Assembly: GCA_964521625.1 (NCBI GenBank)
Contig: CAZFSM010000013.1
Span: 42,379-106,378 of the forward strand
DNA length: 64,000 nucleotides
Direction of reading: 5' to 3'
DNA from: UBA1444 sp964521625
Lineage (GTDB): Bacteria > Bacillota > Negativicutes > UBA1444
The notes below the pieces were generated by a model that was given only the letters and a program-made list of their open reading frames with translations, did not search any database and was not told the origin of the DNA. Of this stretch, positions 44,094 to 52,341 are shown in pieces. A program made the position numbers and the translations under genes. The number at the start of each line of letters is the position of its first letter. The stretch's first letter is position 1.

Positions 44094-45332
44094 ATGAAAA
44101 AGTACTTTTATAAATTGTTGCAGTCTTATTTGGATTTGTTTATTCGTCCTGAAGACCGTTATTTACGGATTGAAGCGCAGAATCTGGCCGCTGAAATTGC
44201 CGAACAAAGCCGGGTTCCCGATTATGTGGTAATCGACGGACAAGTTCACTATCTGAAAGATATTCAAAGTTTCTTTGAAAATCTTTATACCCGTTGCTCG
44301 CCAACGACCAGGGTGATCGTGATTTACTACAGCGCCTTATGGCGACCAATCCTGCAACTCGCCACATGGCTGGGGCTGCGAAACAAGACTGCGGAGCAGA
44401 ACTGGGTAGGCCATGAAGATATGGCGAACTTCCTGCTACTGTCCGGATTTGAAATGGTCCGCCTGGATCAACGGGTCCTCTGTCCGGTATATATTCCGCT
44501 TCTCAGTGGCTTTTTGAATCGTTTTATTGCCCCGTTGCCTTTCTTTCGTTTGCTGTGCATGGTGAACATTTTGGTTGCCAGGCCGGTGATAGCGGCGGGA
44601 GCAAGTGAAATCCCTTCCGTATCGGTCGTGGTGCCAGCTCGCAATGAGGCGGGTAATATTGAAAAAATCATTGAACGGTTGCCGCTGATGGGCCCGCATG
44701 ATGAACTCATCTTTGTCGAGGGAAACTCTACGGATGATACGTGGGAGAAAATCGAGGCCGCTGCGGCAAAGTATGGGTCGAATCGTACGATCATTATCGC
44801 CCGTCAAGATGGGAAAGGCAAAGGCGATGCCGTTCGCAAGGGTTTTTCGCTGGCAACGCAAGACGTGTTGATGATATTGGATGCTGACATGACGGTGCCG
44901 CCGGAGGATTTACCCAAGTTTTATCGGGCGTTGGTCCAGAATAAAGGGGAATTCATCAATGGCAGCCGGTTGGTTTACCCGATGGAAGGCGAAGCAATGC
45001 GGTTTCTTAATATGCTCGGCAACAAGTTTTTTGCCATGGCTTTTTCGTTTGTTCTGGGTCAGCGGTTCAAGGATACCCTGTGCGGGACCAAAGTGTTGTC
45101 TCGGTATCATTATCAGCGGTTGGTCGCAAATCGGAAATTCTTTGGCGACTTTGATCCCTTCGGCGACTTCGACCTGATATTCGGGGCAGCTCGGCTGGGA
45201 CTGAAAATTGTTGAACTGCCGATTGAGTATAAAAACCGGACCTACGGCACGACCAACATCTCGCGCTGGACGCATGGAGCGATTTTACTGCGGATGTTGG
45301 TATTTGCCGCATTGCGCTTAAAGTTCATTTAA
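44094..45332 (+). CDS. GT2 glycosyltransferase fused to a truncated methyltransferase-like N-terminus
   Basis: 412 residues. From about residue 178 it is a DPM1-like GT2: SVVVPARNEAGNIEKII, FVEGNSTDDTW, ILDADMTV and the PIEYKNRTYGTTNISR end. The N-terminal about 160 residues resemble only the C-terminal half of a class I SAM methyltransferase (HEDMANFLLLSGFEMVRLD and PVYIPLLSGFLNRFIAPLP); no SAM-binding glycine motif is present. Full-length methyltransferase-GT2 proteins are known, so this looks like one that has lost its N-terminal domain. No alternative upstream start is available. Confidence 0.83.
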   Translation: MKKYFYKLLQSYLDLFIRPEDRYLRIEAQNLAAEIAEQSRVPDYVVIDGQVHYLKDIQSFFENLYTRCSPTTRVIVIYYSALWRPILQLATWLGLRNKTAEQNWVGHEDMANFLLLSGFEMVRLDQRVLCPVYIPLLSGFLNRFIAPLPFFRLLCMVNILVARPVIAAGASEIPSVSVVVPARNEAGNIEKIIERLPLMGPHDELIFVEGNSTDDTWEKIEAAAAKYGSNRTIIIARQDGKGKGDAVRKGFSLATQDVLMILDADMTVPPEDLPKFYRALVQNKGEFINGSRLVYPMEGEAMRFLNMLGNKFFAMAFSFVLGQRFKDTLCGTKVLSRYHYQRLVANRKFFGDFDPFGDFDLIFGAARLGLKIVELPIEYKNRTYGTTNISRWTHGAILLRMLVFAALRLKFI

Positions 45333-45356
45333 TCATTGGAAATGGAGTTGACGACC

Positions 45357-46448
45357 ATGCAAAAAGTTGCTTTGATTACCGGCGTGACCGGTCAGGATGG
45401 CGCCTATTTATCAGAGTATCTGCTGAAAAAAGGCTACGCCGTTCACGGCATCAAACGCCGCAGTTCCCTGTTCAATACCGCCCGGATCGACCATCTGTAT
45501 CAGGACCGGCACGAGACGGAACCGAATTTCTTTTTGCACTACGGGGATTTGACCGACTCCACGAATCTGATCCGGATTATCCAGGAAGTGCAGCCAGATG
45601 AGCTCTATAACCTGGCGGCGCAAAGCCATGTGCAGGTCTCATTTGAAACGCCTGAATACACGGCGAATGGCGATGCGCTGGGAACACTGCGTCTGCTGGA
45701 AGCGATCCGCATCCTGAAATTGCAGGAAAAAACCCGCTTTTATCAGGCGTCGACTAGCGAACTGTATGGTTTGGTACAGGAACGACCGCAAAAAGAGACT
45801 ACGCCGTTTTACCCGCGCAGTCCCTATGCAGTGGCCAAGCTCTATGGCTACTGGATTACCGTAAACTACCGGGAAGCTTACCGTATGTTCGCCTGCAACG
45901 GCATCTTGTTCAACCATGAGTCGCCGATCCGCGGCGAGACGTTTGTCACGCGCAAGATCACCCGGGCTGTGGCGCGGATCAAGCTGGGGCTGCAAAAGAC
46001 CCTCTGGGTCGGCAATCTGGATGCGCAGCGCGACTGGGGCTATGCCGGCGATTATGTGCGGGCGATGTGGAAGATGTTGCAGCAGGATCAACCGGAGGAT
46101 TTTGTCATCGCTACCGGCGAGGTCCACTCGGTGCGCGAGTTCATTGAATACTCCTTCGCTGAGGTTGGCGTTAAGCTTGTCTGGCAAGGCGCCGGCGTGG
46201 CGGAAAAAGGAATGGATGCCGCTACCGGCGATACTTTGGTAGCGATCGATCCCAAGTATTTCCGACCGACAGAGGTCGAATTTCTGCAGGGCGATGCAAC
46301 GAAGGCGAAAGAAAAACTCGGCTGGGTTCCCAAGACCTCTTTTGCTGAGCTGGTAAAAATGATGGTGGCGGAGGATCTGAAAACGGCCGAAAAAGACCGT
46401 CTGTGCGAACAACATGGCTATCGTATCAACGGAGGCTATGACGATTGA
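45357..46448 (+). CDS. gmd: GDP-mannose 4,6-dehydratase
   Basis: 363 residues. Converts GDP-mannose to GDP-4-keto-6-deoxymannose. GVTGQDGAYLSEYLLKKGY, NLAAQSHV, STSELYG, YAVAKLYGYW (YxxxK) and NHESPIRGETFVTRKI are diagnostic. ATG 45357 has GGAG at 45344-45347. Its stop overlaps the next ATG by one base. GDP-mannose is supplied by the bifunctional enzyme at 57.8 kb. Confidence 0.97.
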   Translation: MQKVALITGVTGQDGAYLSEYLLKKGYAVHGIKRRSSLFNTARIDHLYQDRHETEPNFFLHYGDLTDSTNLIRIIQEVQPDELYNLAAQSHVQVSFETPEYTANGDALGTLRLLEAIRILKLQEKTRFYQASTSELYGLVQERPQKETTPFYPRSPYAVAKLYGYWITVNYREAYRMFACNGILFNHESPIRGETFVTRKITRAVARIKLGLQKTLWVGNLDAQRDWGYAGDYVRAMWKMLQQDQPEDFVIATGEVHSVREFIEYSFAEVGVKLVWQGAGVAEKGMDAATGDTLVAIDPKYFRPTEVEFLQGDATKAKEKLGWVPKTSFAELVKMMVAEDLKTAEKDRLCEQHGYRINGGYDD

Positions 46449-47374
46449 TGGAACTGAGCTCGAAAATCTACGTGGCGGGGCACCGAGGACTGGTCGGGTC
46501 TGCGATTTCCCGGCAGCTGCGTGCCGACGGATACCGGAACGTGGTCGAAAGAACCCATGTTGAACTGGACTTGACGAGCCAACAGGCTACGGCGGAGTTC
46601 TTTCAACGGGAAAGGCCGGACTACGTTTTCCTGGCTGCGGCCAAAGTCGGCGGCATTCATGCCAACAATACCTATCCGGCTGAGTTTATCTACAACAATC
46701 TGATGATGGAAACGAACATCATCAATGCCGCCTATCGCAGTGGCGTGAAAAAACTGCTGTTTCTCGGCAGCTCTTGCATCTATCCGCGCTTGGCGCCGCA
46801 ACCGATCAAGGAAGAATATCTGATGACCGGCGAACTGGAACCGACCAATGAACCCTATGCCATGGCCAAACTGGCCGGCATTTCGCTGTGCAACGCATTT
46901 CGCCGTCAGTATGGCTGTAATTTCATTTCTGTGATGCCGACCAATCTTTACGGACCGGGTGACAACTTTGACCTGGAGAACGCCCATGTGCTGCCAGCCT
47001 TGATTCGCAAATTTCATGAGGCAAGAGCCGCTGGCAATCCGGCGGTTACGCTTTGGGGAACCGGGACGCCCCGGCGGGAGTTCCTGTTCGTCGACGATCT
47101 GGCGCGGGCCTGTGTATTTCTGATGCGGCAATACGATGAAGCCGGTATCGTAAACATCGGCACAGGTGTGGATCATACGATTACTGAGTTAGCTGCGAAA
47201 ATTGCTGACGTTGTTGGTTTTACCGGCGACTTGGTTTATGATACGACGAAACCCGACGGGACACCGCAGAAATTATTGGACGTCAGTCGGATCAACCGAC
47301 TGGGCTGGCAAGCGGAAACCTCTTTGCCGGAAGGATTGAGCCTGACTTATGAGTGGTTCAAGGCCCATCATTGA
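46448..47374 (+). CDS. fcl: GDP-L-fucose synthase
   Basis: 308 residues. Epimerises and reduces the Gmd product to GDP-L-fucose. GHRGLVGSAI cofactor loop, LGSSCIYP, YAMAKLAG (YxxxK), PTNLYGPGDNFD and the FVDDLARACVFLM block are typical of Fcl/WcaG. It directly follows gmd, the common order. The start is ATG 46448, not TTG 46445. Confidence 0.96.
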   Translation: MELSSKIYVAGHRGLVGSAISRQLRADGYRNVVERTHVELDLTSQQATAEFFQRERPDYVFLAAAKVGGIHANNTYPAEFIYNNLMMETNIINAAYRSGVKKLLFLGSSCIYPRLAPQPIKEEYLMTGELEPTNEPYAMAKLAGISLCNAFRRQYGCNFISVMPTNLYGPGDNFDLENAHVLPALIRKFHEARAAGNPAVTLWGTGTPRREFLFVDDLARACVFLMRQYDEAGIVNIGTGVDHTITELAAKIADVVGFTGDLVYDTTKPDGTPQKLLDVSRINRLGWQAETSLPEGLSLTYEWFKAHH

Positions 47375-47375
47375 T

Positions 47376-47801
47376 ATGGAACAATGGATAAGAACGCTGC
47401 CCCGCGTGATCCGGTTCTGTCTGGCCGGCGGGCTGGGAACCGGCGTGAATCTGGCGGTGATGATTTTGCTGGTCGAAGGATTGCAGATGCATTCCTTCTG
47501 GCTCAAAGGGCTGGCTAATGCTTTGGCGATGGGGATTGGTGCGATTGCAGTTTTTTTTCTGCACCGGGCCTGGACATGGGAAGACGCAACAAAACGTCAC
47601 GGATACGCCCTGCTGCGTCAATTCTTTCTGTTTGCCGGATCCCTGACGATTGGTGTGGGCAGCCGGATTGGGTTATTTGCGTTATTTGATTATTACTTTG
47701 CCATCGATTATATCGTGAATGTTGCGATCGGCATCGCCGGTGCGGCCGTCATCGATTATTTCCTGTATGCGCGGTTTGTGTTTGGTAAACAGGAAAAATA
47801 A
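47376..47801 (+). CDS. GtrA-like membrane protein
   Basis: 141 residues with four predicted membrane segments, the GtrA/PF04138 pattern: FCLAGGLGTGVNLAVM at the start, FFLHRAWTW, and a final YFLYARFVF. GtrA proteins are thought to flip polyprenyl-phosphate-linked sugars for GT-C enzymes. It is the last gene of the long plus-strand block and faces the GT39 gene, with only 20 bases between stops. Confidence 0.88.
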   Translation: MEQWIRTLPRVIRFCLAGGLGTGVNLAVMILLVEGLQMHSFWLKGLANALAMGIGAIAVFFLHRAWTWEDATKRHGYALLRQFFLFAGSLTIGVGSRIGLFALFDYYFAIDYIVNVAIGIAGAAVIDYFLYARFVFGKQEK

Positions 47802-47821
47802 AACTGCAGATTTGAGTAGGC

Positions 47822-49441
47822 TTATTGCTTCACTACATGGATCTTTTCCATCAGGCGATGCAGTTCTCCCTGCAGTAATGCCGCCTGAATATCTTCCGGC
47901 GAAATCGCTTCCTTCCAATAGTTCCAGCTATGCAGGACCTGCAAGGCCGCACCCCGGTCTGGCCGGTCCTTTTTTAATGCCTCTAGGTCAGTGTCGGAGA
48001 TGAAGATGAGGCCGTGCTGTTCGGACAAAAAGCTGTTGATTGCAGCTGAGCCGCGTGCTTCATCTACTTTGCGCCCAAGATGGTAGGAAAAAAACCAGAG
48101 TTGTTGGGACAGGCGTCCTGTTTCAATCCGGGCCGCAGCCGCCGGAGCGGGCACGCTGCGCAGTTCACGGGCGATGCTTTGCGGTAGGCGGCCATCGGTC
48201 AGGCTGCCGATTCCCTGCGCCAGCATGACAACGCACAGGCCAAAGGAGACCGACAAAGGAGCCAGTTTATTGCGCCAGGCAAACCCGAAGCCAGCGAACA
48301 GAGATAGCGAAGCAAGCAGGAAGAAGCCGCGCTGCACAAGCGTGAACGGGGCAGTCCAGACGAGTACGGCGAGAACTGCGGCAGGAATCAATAGCAGGAA
48401 TCCGGTTAGTCGCAATGAAATCTTAAAACCGATTTTTTCACTGTATTCCGCCCACATCGCCGCCGTGAGCAGACTGGCTGCCGGCACGACCGGCAGCAGA
48501 TACCAGGGCAGCCGGACACGGGGGATCAGGTAGATGAGCATGATTGCCGCCGCCCAGAGTAGCGGCAGCATGAACGGAAACGTCAACACCCGGCGATGGA
48601 ACGGCAGAGCCGCCAGCGCCGCCAACAACAGCAAAGTCCAGGGAAGTTGCCACTGCAGCGCATAAGACAGAAACTGGCCGGCAGGATATACGGAAGGGTC
48701 GCCGAATTTCCCCAGGTTCTCGGTGATGATAAAAAACTGGTACCAGTTTTCAAACTGACCTTTGAAGTACAAAGCCAGCGGCCAGGCAACTGTGCACAAC
48801 ACGGCAGTGAACATCCCCAACCAGGCGCCCGGTGAAAAAAACAAAAATCGCCAGCCTTTGTGGAACAAAGCGACACAAAAGCACAGCAAAAACAGAATGG
48901 CTGCCGATACCGGCCCTTTTACCAGAACAGAGGCCCCGGCGACAGCCCAGAAGACACCGGCCCAACGACCGGATTTTTTTTGCCAGGCTTGGATCAGGCA
49001 GGCCACAGCGAGCGTGAGCCAGAGTGTAAAAGGCATATCGAGCATGCCGACACGGCCGTAAGTCAGAAAGCCAAGCGAGGTAGCGCTGAGCAGGCCGGCC
49101 AGTAAGCCTTGCCGCTCGCCATAAAGCTTTTTGCCGATCCACCAGGTCAACAGGACTGTCAGCAGCGACATCAGGCCGATTGCCAGTCGTCCCTGCAGGA
49201 GAGGGTCCTGCCCGAACAGGAAGAACGGCATCATCATCCAGTACGCCATCGGTGGTTTGTAGTAGGCCGGTTCACCCAGCCAGTAAGTGATCCATAGTTC
49301 GCCTCGGGTGAACATTTCATAAGCTGTACCGATATACAGCCATTCGTCGTCGGTATAAAAAGTGGAGTTGGCCGGATCGACCAGAAAAAGGGCCGTACCC
49401 ACACAGAGTAGCAACAGGACTGAGCCAAGACTACGGTTCAA
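47822..49441 (-). CDS. ArnT-like glycosyltransferase family 39 protein
   Basis: 539 residues, multipass. YTDDEWLYIGTAYEM near the N-terminus is the acidic first loop of GT39/ArnT (DDE), PAYYKPPMAYWMM is a family block, and GRVGMLDMPFTLW and GASVLVKGP follow. The TTG at 49441 has an AAAGGGG site eight bases upstream on the minus strand and starts just before the first membrane segment; the open frame runs 35 codons further but without a site. It adds a sugar from polyprenyl phosphate outside the membrane, for example to lipid A. It faces the gtrA gene end-to-end. Confidence 0.88.
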   Translation of the reverse strand: MNRSLGSVLLLLCVGTALFLVDPANSTFYTDDEWLYIGTAYEMFTRGELWITYWLGEPAYYKPPMAYWMMMPFFLFGQDPLLQGRLAIGLMSLLTVLLTWWIGKKLYGERQGLLAGLLSATSLGFLTYGRVGMLDMPFTLWLTLAVACLIQAWQKKSGRWAGVFWAVAGASVLVKGPVSAAILFLLCFCVALFHKGWRFLFFSPGAWLGMFTAVLCTVAWPLALYFKGQFENWYQFFIITENLGKFGDPSVYPAGQFLSYALQWQLPWTLLLLAALAALPFHRRVLTFPFMLPLLWAAAIMLIYLIPRVRLPWYLLPVVPAASLLTAAMWAEYSEKIGFKISLRLTGFLLLIPAAVLAVLVWTAPFTLVQRGFFLLASLSLFAGFGFAWRNKLAPLSVSFGLCVVMLAQGIGSLTDGRLPQSIARELRSVPAPAAAARIETGRLSQQLWFFSYHLGRKVDEARGSAAINSFLSEQHGLIFISDTDLEALKKDRPDRGAALQVLHSWNYWKEAISPEDIQAALLQGELHRLMEKIHVVKQ

Positions 49442-49476
49442 AAACAGGGCCCCTTTCAGCAGTTTTTCACAGCCTA

Positions 49477-49485
49477 TTTTATCAC
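49477..49485 (-). promoter_or_regulatory. Candidate extended -10 promoter for the GT39 gene
   Basis: On the minus strand the sequence reads TG, one base, TAAAAT, an extended -10 element, about 36 bases upstream of the chosen start. No good -35 box is seen at 16-18 bases. Low confidence. Confidence 0.3.
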
Positions 49486-49570
49486 AATTAGTCCAGAAGA
49501 ATGTTTTACTGTGGTCTTTTGCTGTAGAAGAAAGTAAAATAATCATATCGTAATTTTAGGAGTATATCAC

Positions 49571-50320
49571 ATGATAAAGTCAAGTTTGATGCTTTTTGGG
49601 GTATTGTTGCTGACCGTCTGCGTTGCTGCTGCTTCACCTGTTGTGGAATCTTTCTCCTGGAGCGGCGATCGACAGGGGGGCTTGCCGGAGGGGCGCGGTG
49701 TAGCCACATTCGCCGATGGCCGGGTATATGCCGGAGAGATGACTGGCGGCTTATTCATCGGCAAAGGTACTCTGTCGTTGCCTGATGGATCACGCTACAC
49801 CGGGGATTTCGCTGAGGGAAAATTTCAAGGGCAGGGCGTGTATACCTTTGTTAATGGTGATCGTTATATCGGCGAATTTGTGACCGGGGTGATTCATGGG
49901 ATAGGCATTTATCGACCATTTGGCTCTGAAGAGCGATACCGGGTGGAGTATGTCAATGGCAAGCGGGTTCGGTTTGAACTGGAGGTTCAGGCAGTGGCGC
50001 TACGGCAGGAAGCGGCGCTGACCGGCGTGACTGCGGAGATGCTGCGTCGCGTAGCAAAGGTGGATGATTTCATCCGGCGAACTTTAAGACTGCAACCAAC
50101 TTACACCTCCGGTCTACGTGACGAAACAAAAAATTTGGTGGTGGGAGGTGTCCTTCACTCTTTCCATTTGCAGGGAAGAGCCGTCGATTTGGTGGTTCCG
50201 GGGGTAACTGCGGTGCAGGAGACTTTGGTTGTTCAGTTTGCCAATCAACATGGGCTAGGTGCTCTTTGGCATGGAGTGGCTGACAACTACCATTTGCATT
50301 TGCAGTTGGCGGACGAGTAA
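49571..50320 (+). CDS. Exported MORN-repeat protein with C-terminal M15-like peptidase domain
   Basis: 249 residues. A signal peptide covers about residues 1-22. Four MORN repeats follow at about 38-125 (GRGVATFADGRVYAGEM, GKGTLSLPDGSRYTGDF, GQGVYTFVNGDRYIGEF, GIGIYR...). The C-terminal half resembles M15-type D-Ala-D-Ala carboxypeptidases: a SGLRD start, HSFHLQGRAVD (SxHxxGxAxD metal site) and a late LWHGVADNYHLHL segment with two further histidines. It probably acts on peptidoglycan at the cell surface. A terminator lies 30 bases downstream. Confidence 0.8.
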   Translation: MIKSSLMLFGVLLLTVCVAAASPVVESFSWSGDRQGGLPEGRGVATFADGRVYAGEMTGGLFIGKGTLSLPDGSRYTGDFAEGKFQGQGVYTFVNGDRYIGEFVTGVIHGIGIYRPFGSEERYRVEYVNGKRVRFELEVQAVALRQEAALTGVTAEMLRRVAKVDDFIRRTLRLQPTYTSGLRDETKNLVVGGVLHSFHLQGRAVDLVVPGVTAVQETLVVQFANQHGLGALWHGVADNYHLHLQLADE

Positions 50321-50351
50321 TCCAGCATTTAAAAGTTACAACAAAAATGCG

Positions 50352-50385
50352 ACCCTGTTGAAATGAATTTTCAGCAGGGTTTTTA
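50352..50385 (+). terminator. Intrinsic terminator after the MORN gene
   Basis: A 12-bp stem with one G-T pair: ACCCTGTTGAAA (50352-50363) pairs with TTTCAGCAGGGT (50369-50380) around a 5-base loop, followed by a short T run. It separates the MORN gene from the phage-like module. Confidence 0.8.
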
Positions 50386-50415
50386 TCATACCGAAAAAAT
50401 ATTTTTCGCCATTTT

Positions 50416-50462
50416 TTGTATCCTTGTGTATTCTTATGTATGCTCCTGTCGTCTTATGTTAT
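50416..50462 (+). repeat. Helically phased GTAT repeats upstream of the HTH genes
   Basis: TTGTAT, TTGTGTAT and TTATGTAT place GTAT at 50418, 50428 and 50438, exactly one helical turn apart. A related TTATGTTAT occurs at 50454-50462, with its G at 50458, two turns on. They lie 43-88 bases upstream of the promoter at 50505, a suitable position for operators of a regulator such as the XRE protein encoded next. Function is inferred. Confidence 0.45.
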
Positions 50463-50504
50463 CTACCAAAGCCATTAAAGATAGGCCTGAACGATTTTAG
50501 TGGG

Positions 50505-50533
50505 TTGAAATTGGCAAAAACCAGGCGTAAAAT
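50505..50533 (+). promoter_or_regulatory. Promoter of the HTH/DnaC-like operon
   Basis: TTGAAA (50505-50510), exact 17-base spacer, TAAAAT (50528-50533). It would start transcription about 45 bases before the XRE gene, whose AAGGGAGGTGA ribosome site is at about 50572-50582. Confidence 0.65.
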
Positions 50534-50586
50534 AAAACATGTTTGATGCATAAATAAAATAAATTTCCAAGAAGGGAGGTGAACCT

Positions 50587-50838
50587 ATGATTACTATCCA
50601 TCATTACGGACCGCTGTTTGCCAGGGTACGACGCGCAAAAAACATCAAAGCGTCGACAGTAGCCCGACATCTCGGCATTTCAGAATCGACCTACTCACAA
50701 ATCGAAACCGGTCGGCGTAGCGCCAGCTTCGAACGCGTAAGCCGTATCTGTATGGAGCTGGAATTGTCGACTGTCGAATTTGTGAAGCTGTGGCAAAAAC
50801 AAGCGGTAATCAAGACAGAAAAAGAGCAGAAAGGATGA
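50587..50838 (+). CDS. XRE-family helix-turn-helix protein
   Basis: 83 residues. The HTH_3 domain spans about residues 10-65: LFARVRRAKNIKASTVARHLGISESTYSQIETGRRSAS, with VARHLGISESTYSQIE as the recognition unit. A very strong ribosome site (GGGAGGTGA) precedes it. As first gene of the module it is a likely repressor, perhaps binding the phased GTAT repeats upstream. Confidence 0.85.
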   Translation: MITIHHYGPLFARVRRAKNIKASTVARHLGISESTYSQIETGRRSASFERVSRICMELELSTVEFVKLWQKQAVIKTEKEQKG

Positions 50839-50844
50839 GTATCA

Positions 50845-51081
50845 ATGAATATGGAAAACGATAACGGAAACAAAGAAGTCGAGATTTTTCTAAGCAACGA
50901 GGACCCCACCAGACTTTTGTGCGGCAAGTTTGTTGCCGGACATCTGGGTATTAGCATGCAAACCCTATATCGACGCTGCAAGAATGGTCTAATTGATTAT
51001 GTTAAAGTGGATCGTAATGTACGGTTTGAGGTGCAGGCAGTACTGAAATATATCGAGGATAACCGGGTGGTGGCGCAATGA
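50845..51081 (+). CDS. Small helix-turn-helix (excisionase/MerR-like) protein
   Basis: 78 residues. CGKFVAGHLGISMQTLYRRCKNGLIDYVKVDRNVRFE matches the excisionase/HTH_17 winged-helix pattern, in which the helix after AGHLGIS contacts DNA and the basic loop follows. An acidic N-terminus precedes it. It lies 6 bases after the XRE gene and overlaps the next by 4. It could be a directionality factor or a transcription factor; no integrase is seen. Confidence 0.75.
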   Translation: MNMENDNGNKEVEIFLSNEDPTRLLCGKFVAGHLGISMQTLYRRCKNGLIDYVKVDRNVRFEVQAVLKYIEDNRVVAQ

Positions 51082-51671
51082 ATTACATATGCCAACTCAA
51101 CGGGTTTCGAAGGTGGCGGGGGCAGCATGCGCTGCCCCCGTTTGCACAACTGCTGTGGTATACCCTGACCCTGGAGCAAAACAACCGGCTGTGGCCGGAG
51201 CAATTTACCCTATCCAGCGCCAACCTGCGCCAGCTCATGGGCGGGATCGGCATCAATACCCTGCGACGGGCGCGGAATGAACTGATTGAGGCGGGGCTGA
51301 TCGAAGCCGAGGTAGCAAAATACGGCGGCGAGGTGACGCAGTACCAAATGACCATGCTCTACGAAGAAGAGGCAGCGCCTGTAGATGATCCATCTGCGGA
51401 TCCAACGGCGGACCCAATGCCGGATCCATCAGCGGACCGGTCCGAAGGCGCAAGAGAGCTGATTTTTCAGCCATCGTCGAGCCTGCTAAAACCTCAAAAC
51501 CCCAAAACCTCAAAACAAAAATTAAAACCAGGGAGGTGTATGCAAAATGGCGGATCCCTCGGAAATGGACTGGCGCAACCTGTTGGACAAGCTGCGTCAA
51601 TACGGCAACGGGTTGTCGGCAGCAGTCGAACCGGCACCGACTGGCAAGCCGAACCCCTGTACGGCCTGTGA
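51078..51671 (+). CDS. Winged-helix DnaD/replisome-organizer-like protein
   Basis: 197 residues. Residues about 1-90 read like the N-terminal winged helix of phage replisome organisers (AQLLWYTLTLEQNNRLWPEQF, LMGGIGINTLRRARNELIEAGLIE). Residues about 98-120 are a DP-rich linker (repeats of DPSAD/DPTAD/DPMPD). It ends with a basic tail and runs 125 bases into the next gene in another frame, which may reflect loss of an earlier stop. With the DnaC-like gene next, it probably helps load helicase or initiates replication of the element. Confidence 0.65.
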   Translation: MNYICQLNGFRRWRGQHALPPFAQLLWYTLTLEQNNRLWPEQFTLSSANLRQLMGGIGINTLRRARNELIEAGLIEAEVAKYGGEVTQYQMTMLYEEEAAPVDDPSADPTADPMPDPSADRSEGARELIFQPSSSLLKPQNPKTSKQKLKPGRCMQNGGSLGNGLAQPVGQAASIRQRVVGSSRTGTDWQAEPLYGL

Positions 51672-52254
51672 CTGGAAACAACTGGAGCAGTGCGGCGTAC
51701 ATAGTCGCTATCAGGATGCCAACTTTGCCGCGATCCTGGCGCGCGGCGTGCCGGAGCCATTGCGGCAACCAGTCGAAGTCGTCCGCAAGTTTGCCGAACA
51801 ACTGCCGGCGCATCTGGCGGCGGGCGAAGGGCTGTTGCTGCGGGGGCCGGTGGGGACGCTGAAAACGACCCTGGCGGTGGCGGTGCTGCAATACAATCTG
51901 CAGCTCGGGCAGCGCGCGCTGTTTCTGACCATGCCTTCGCTGATCGACAGTATTTTCTCGGCCAAGGCGGTATCGTCCGAAGATTGGCTTCATTTTGAAA
52001 ACAGGCTGCGTCAGGTTCCTTTGCTGGTGTTGGACGATCTCGGCGCCGAATGGGGCAGCGGCTGGGTGATGACCAAAGTCGATGCGGTTTTTGCCGAGCG
52101 CTACAATCGAAAACGGTCGACGATCGTGACCACCAACCTGGGCAGCGCCGCCCTGCAGTCCCGCTATCCCGACCGGATCATCGACCGGCTGCGGGCGACA
52201 ACAAAGATCATCACGTTCAACACGGACTCCAGCCTGCGGCAAAGCTGCCGCTGA
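51547..52254 (+). CDS. DnaC/IstB-like AAA+ ATPase with altered Walker A
   Basis: 235 residues. N-terminal CTACDWKQLEQC with cysteines, then an AAA+ core. The P-loop is GPVGTLKTT at 100-108, with L105 where GPxGTGKT has glycine. Walker B is LLVLDDLGAEW and the sensor IVTTNLGS and arginine (RIIDRL) follow. DnaC-like proteins load replicative helicase. ATG 51547 has GGGAGGTG at 51531-51538. The substitution could slow hydrolysis or be a family feature. Confidence 0.85.
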   Translation: MADPSEMDWRNLLDKLRQYGNGLSAAVEPAPTGKPNPCTACDWKQLEQCGVHSRYQDANFAAILARGVPEPLRQPVEVVRKFAEQLPAHLAAGEGLLLRGPVGTLKTTLAVAVLQYNLQLGQRALFLTMPSLIDSIFSAKAVSSEDWLHFENRLRQVPLLVLDDLGAEWGSGWVMTKVDAVFAERYNRKRSTIVTTNLGSAALQSRYPDRIIDRLRATTKIITFNTDSSLRQSCR

Positions 52255-52280
52255 GTTTCGTCAGGCGAAAGCTAAACCCT

Positions 52281-52309
52281 TTGACTACAAAGGTTTGCAA
52301 GAATATAAT
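52281..52309 (+). promoter_or_regulatory. Strong promoter of the DUF1659/amidase operon
   Basis: TTGACT (52281-52286), 17 bases, TATAAT (52304-52309): near-consensus sigma-A promoter. Transcription would start near 52316 and give a leader of about 180 bases before the first gene. Confidence 0.8.
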
Positions 52310-52341
52310 ATAGACATAAGGTTGATTTAAATAACTTCATA

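Noticed and set aside
51370..51440. Short repeats as a CRISPR array
   Set aside because: They are in-frame DP-rich codon repeats in a linker, only a few units long, with no spacers.
51253..52242. A 329-codon open frame on the minus strand
   Set aside because: Opposite the DnaC-like ATPase and winged-helix genes, both of which have strong motifs; no domain is visible in the minus frame.
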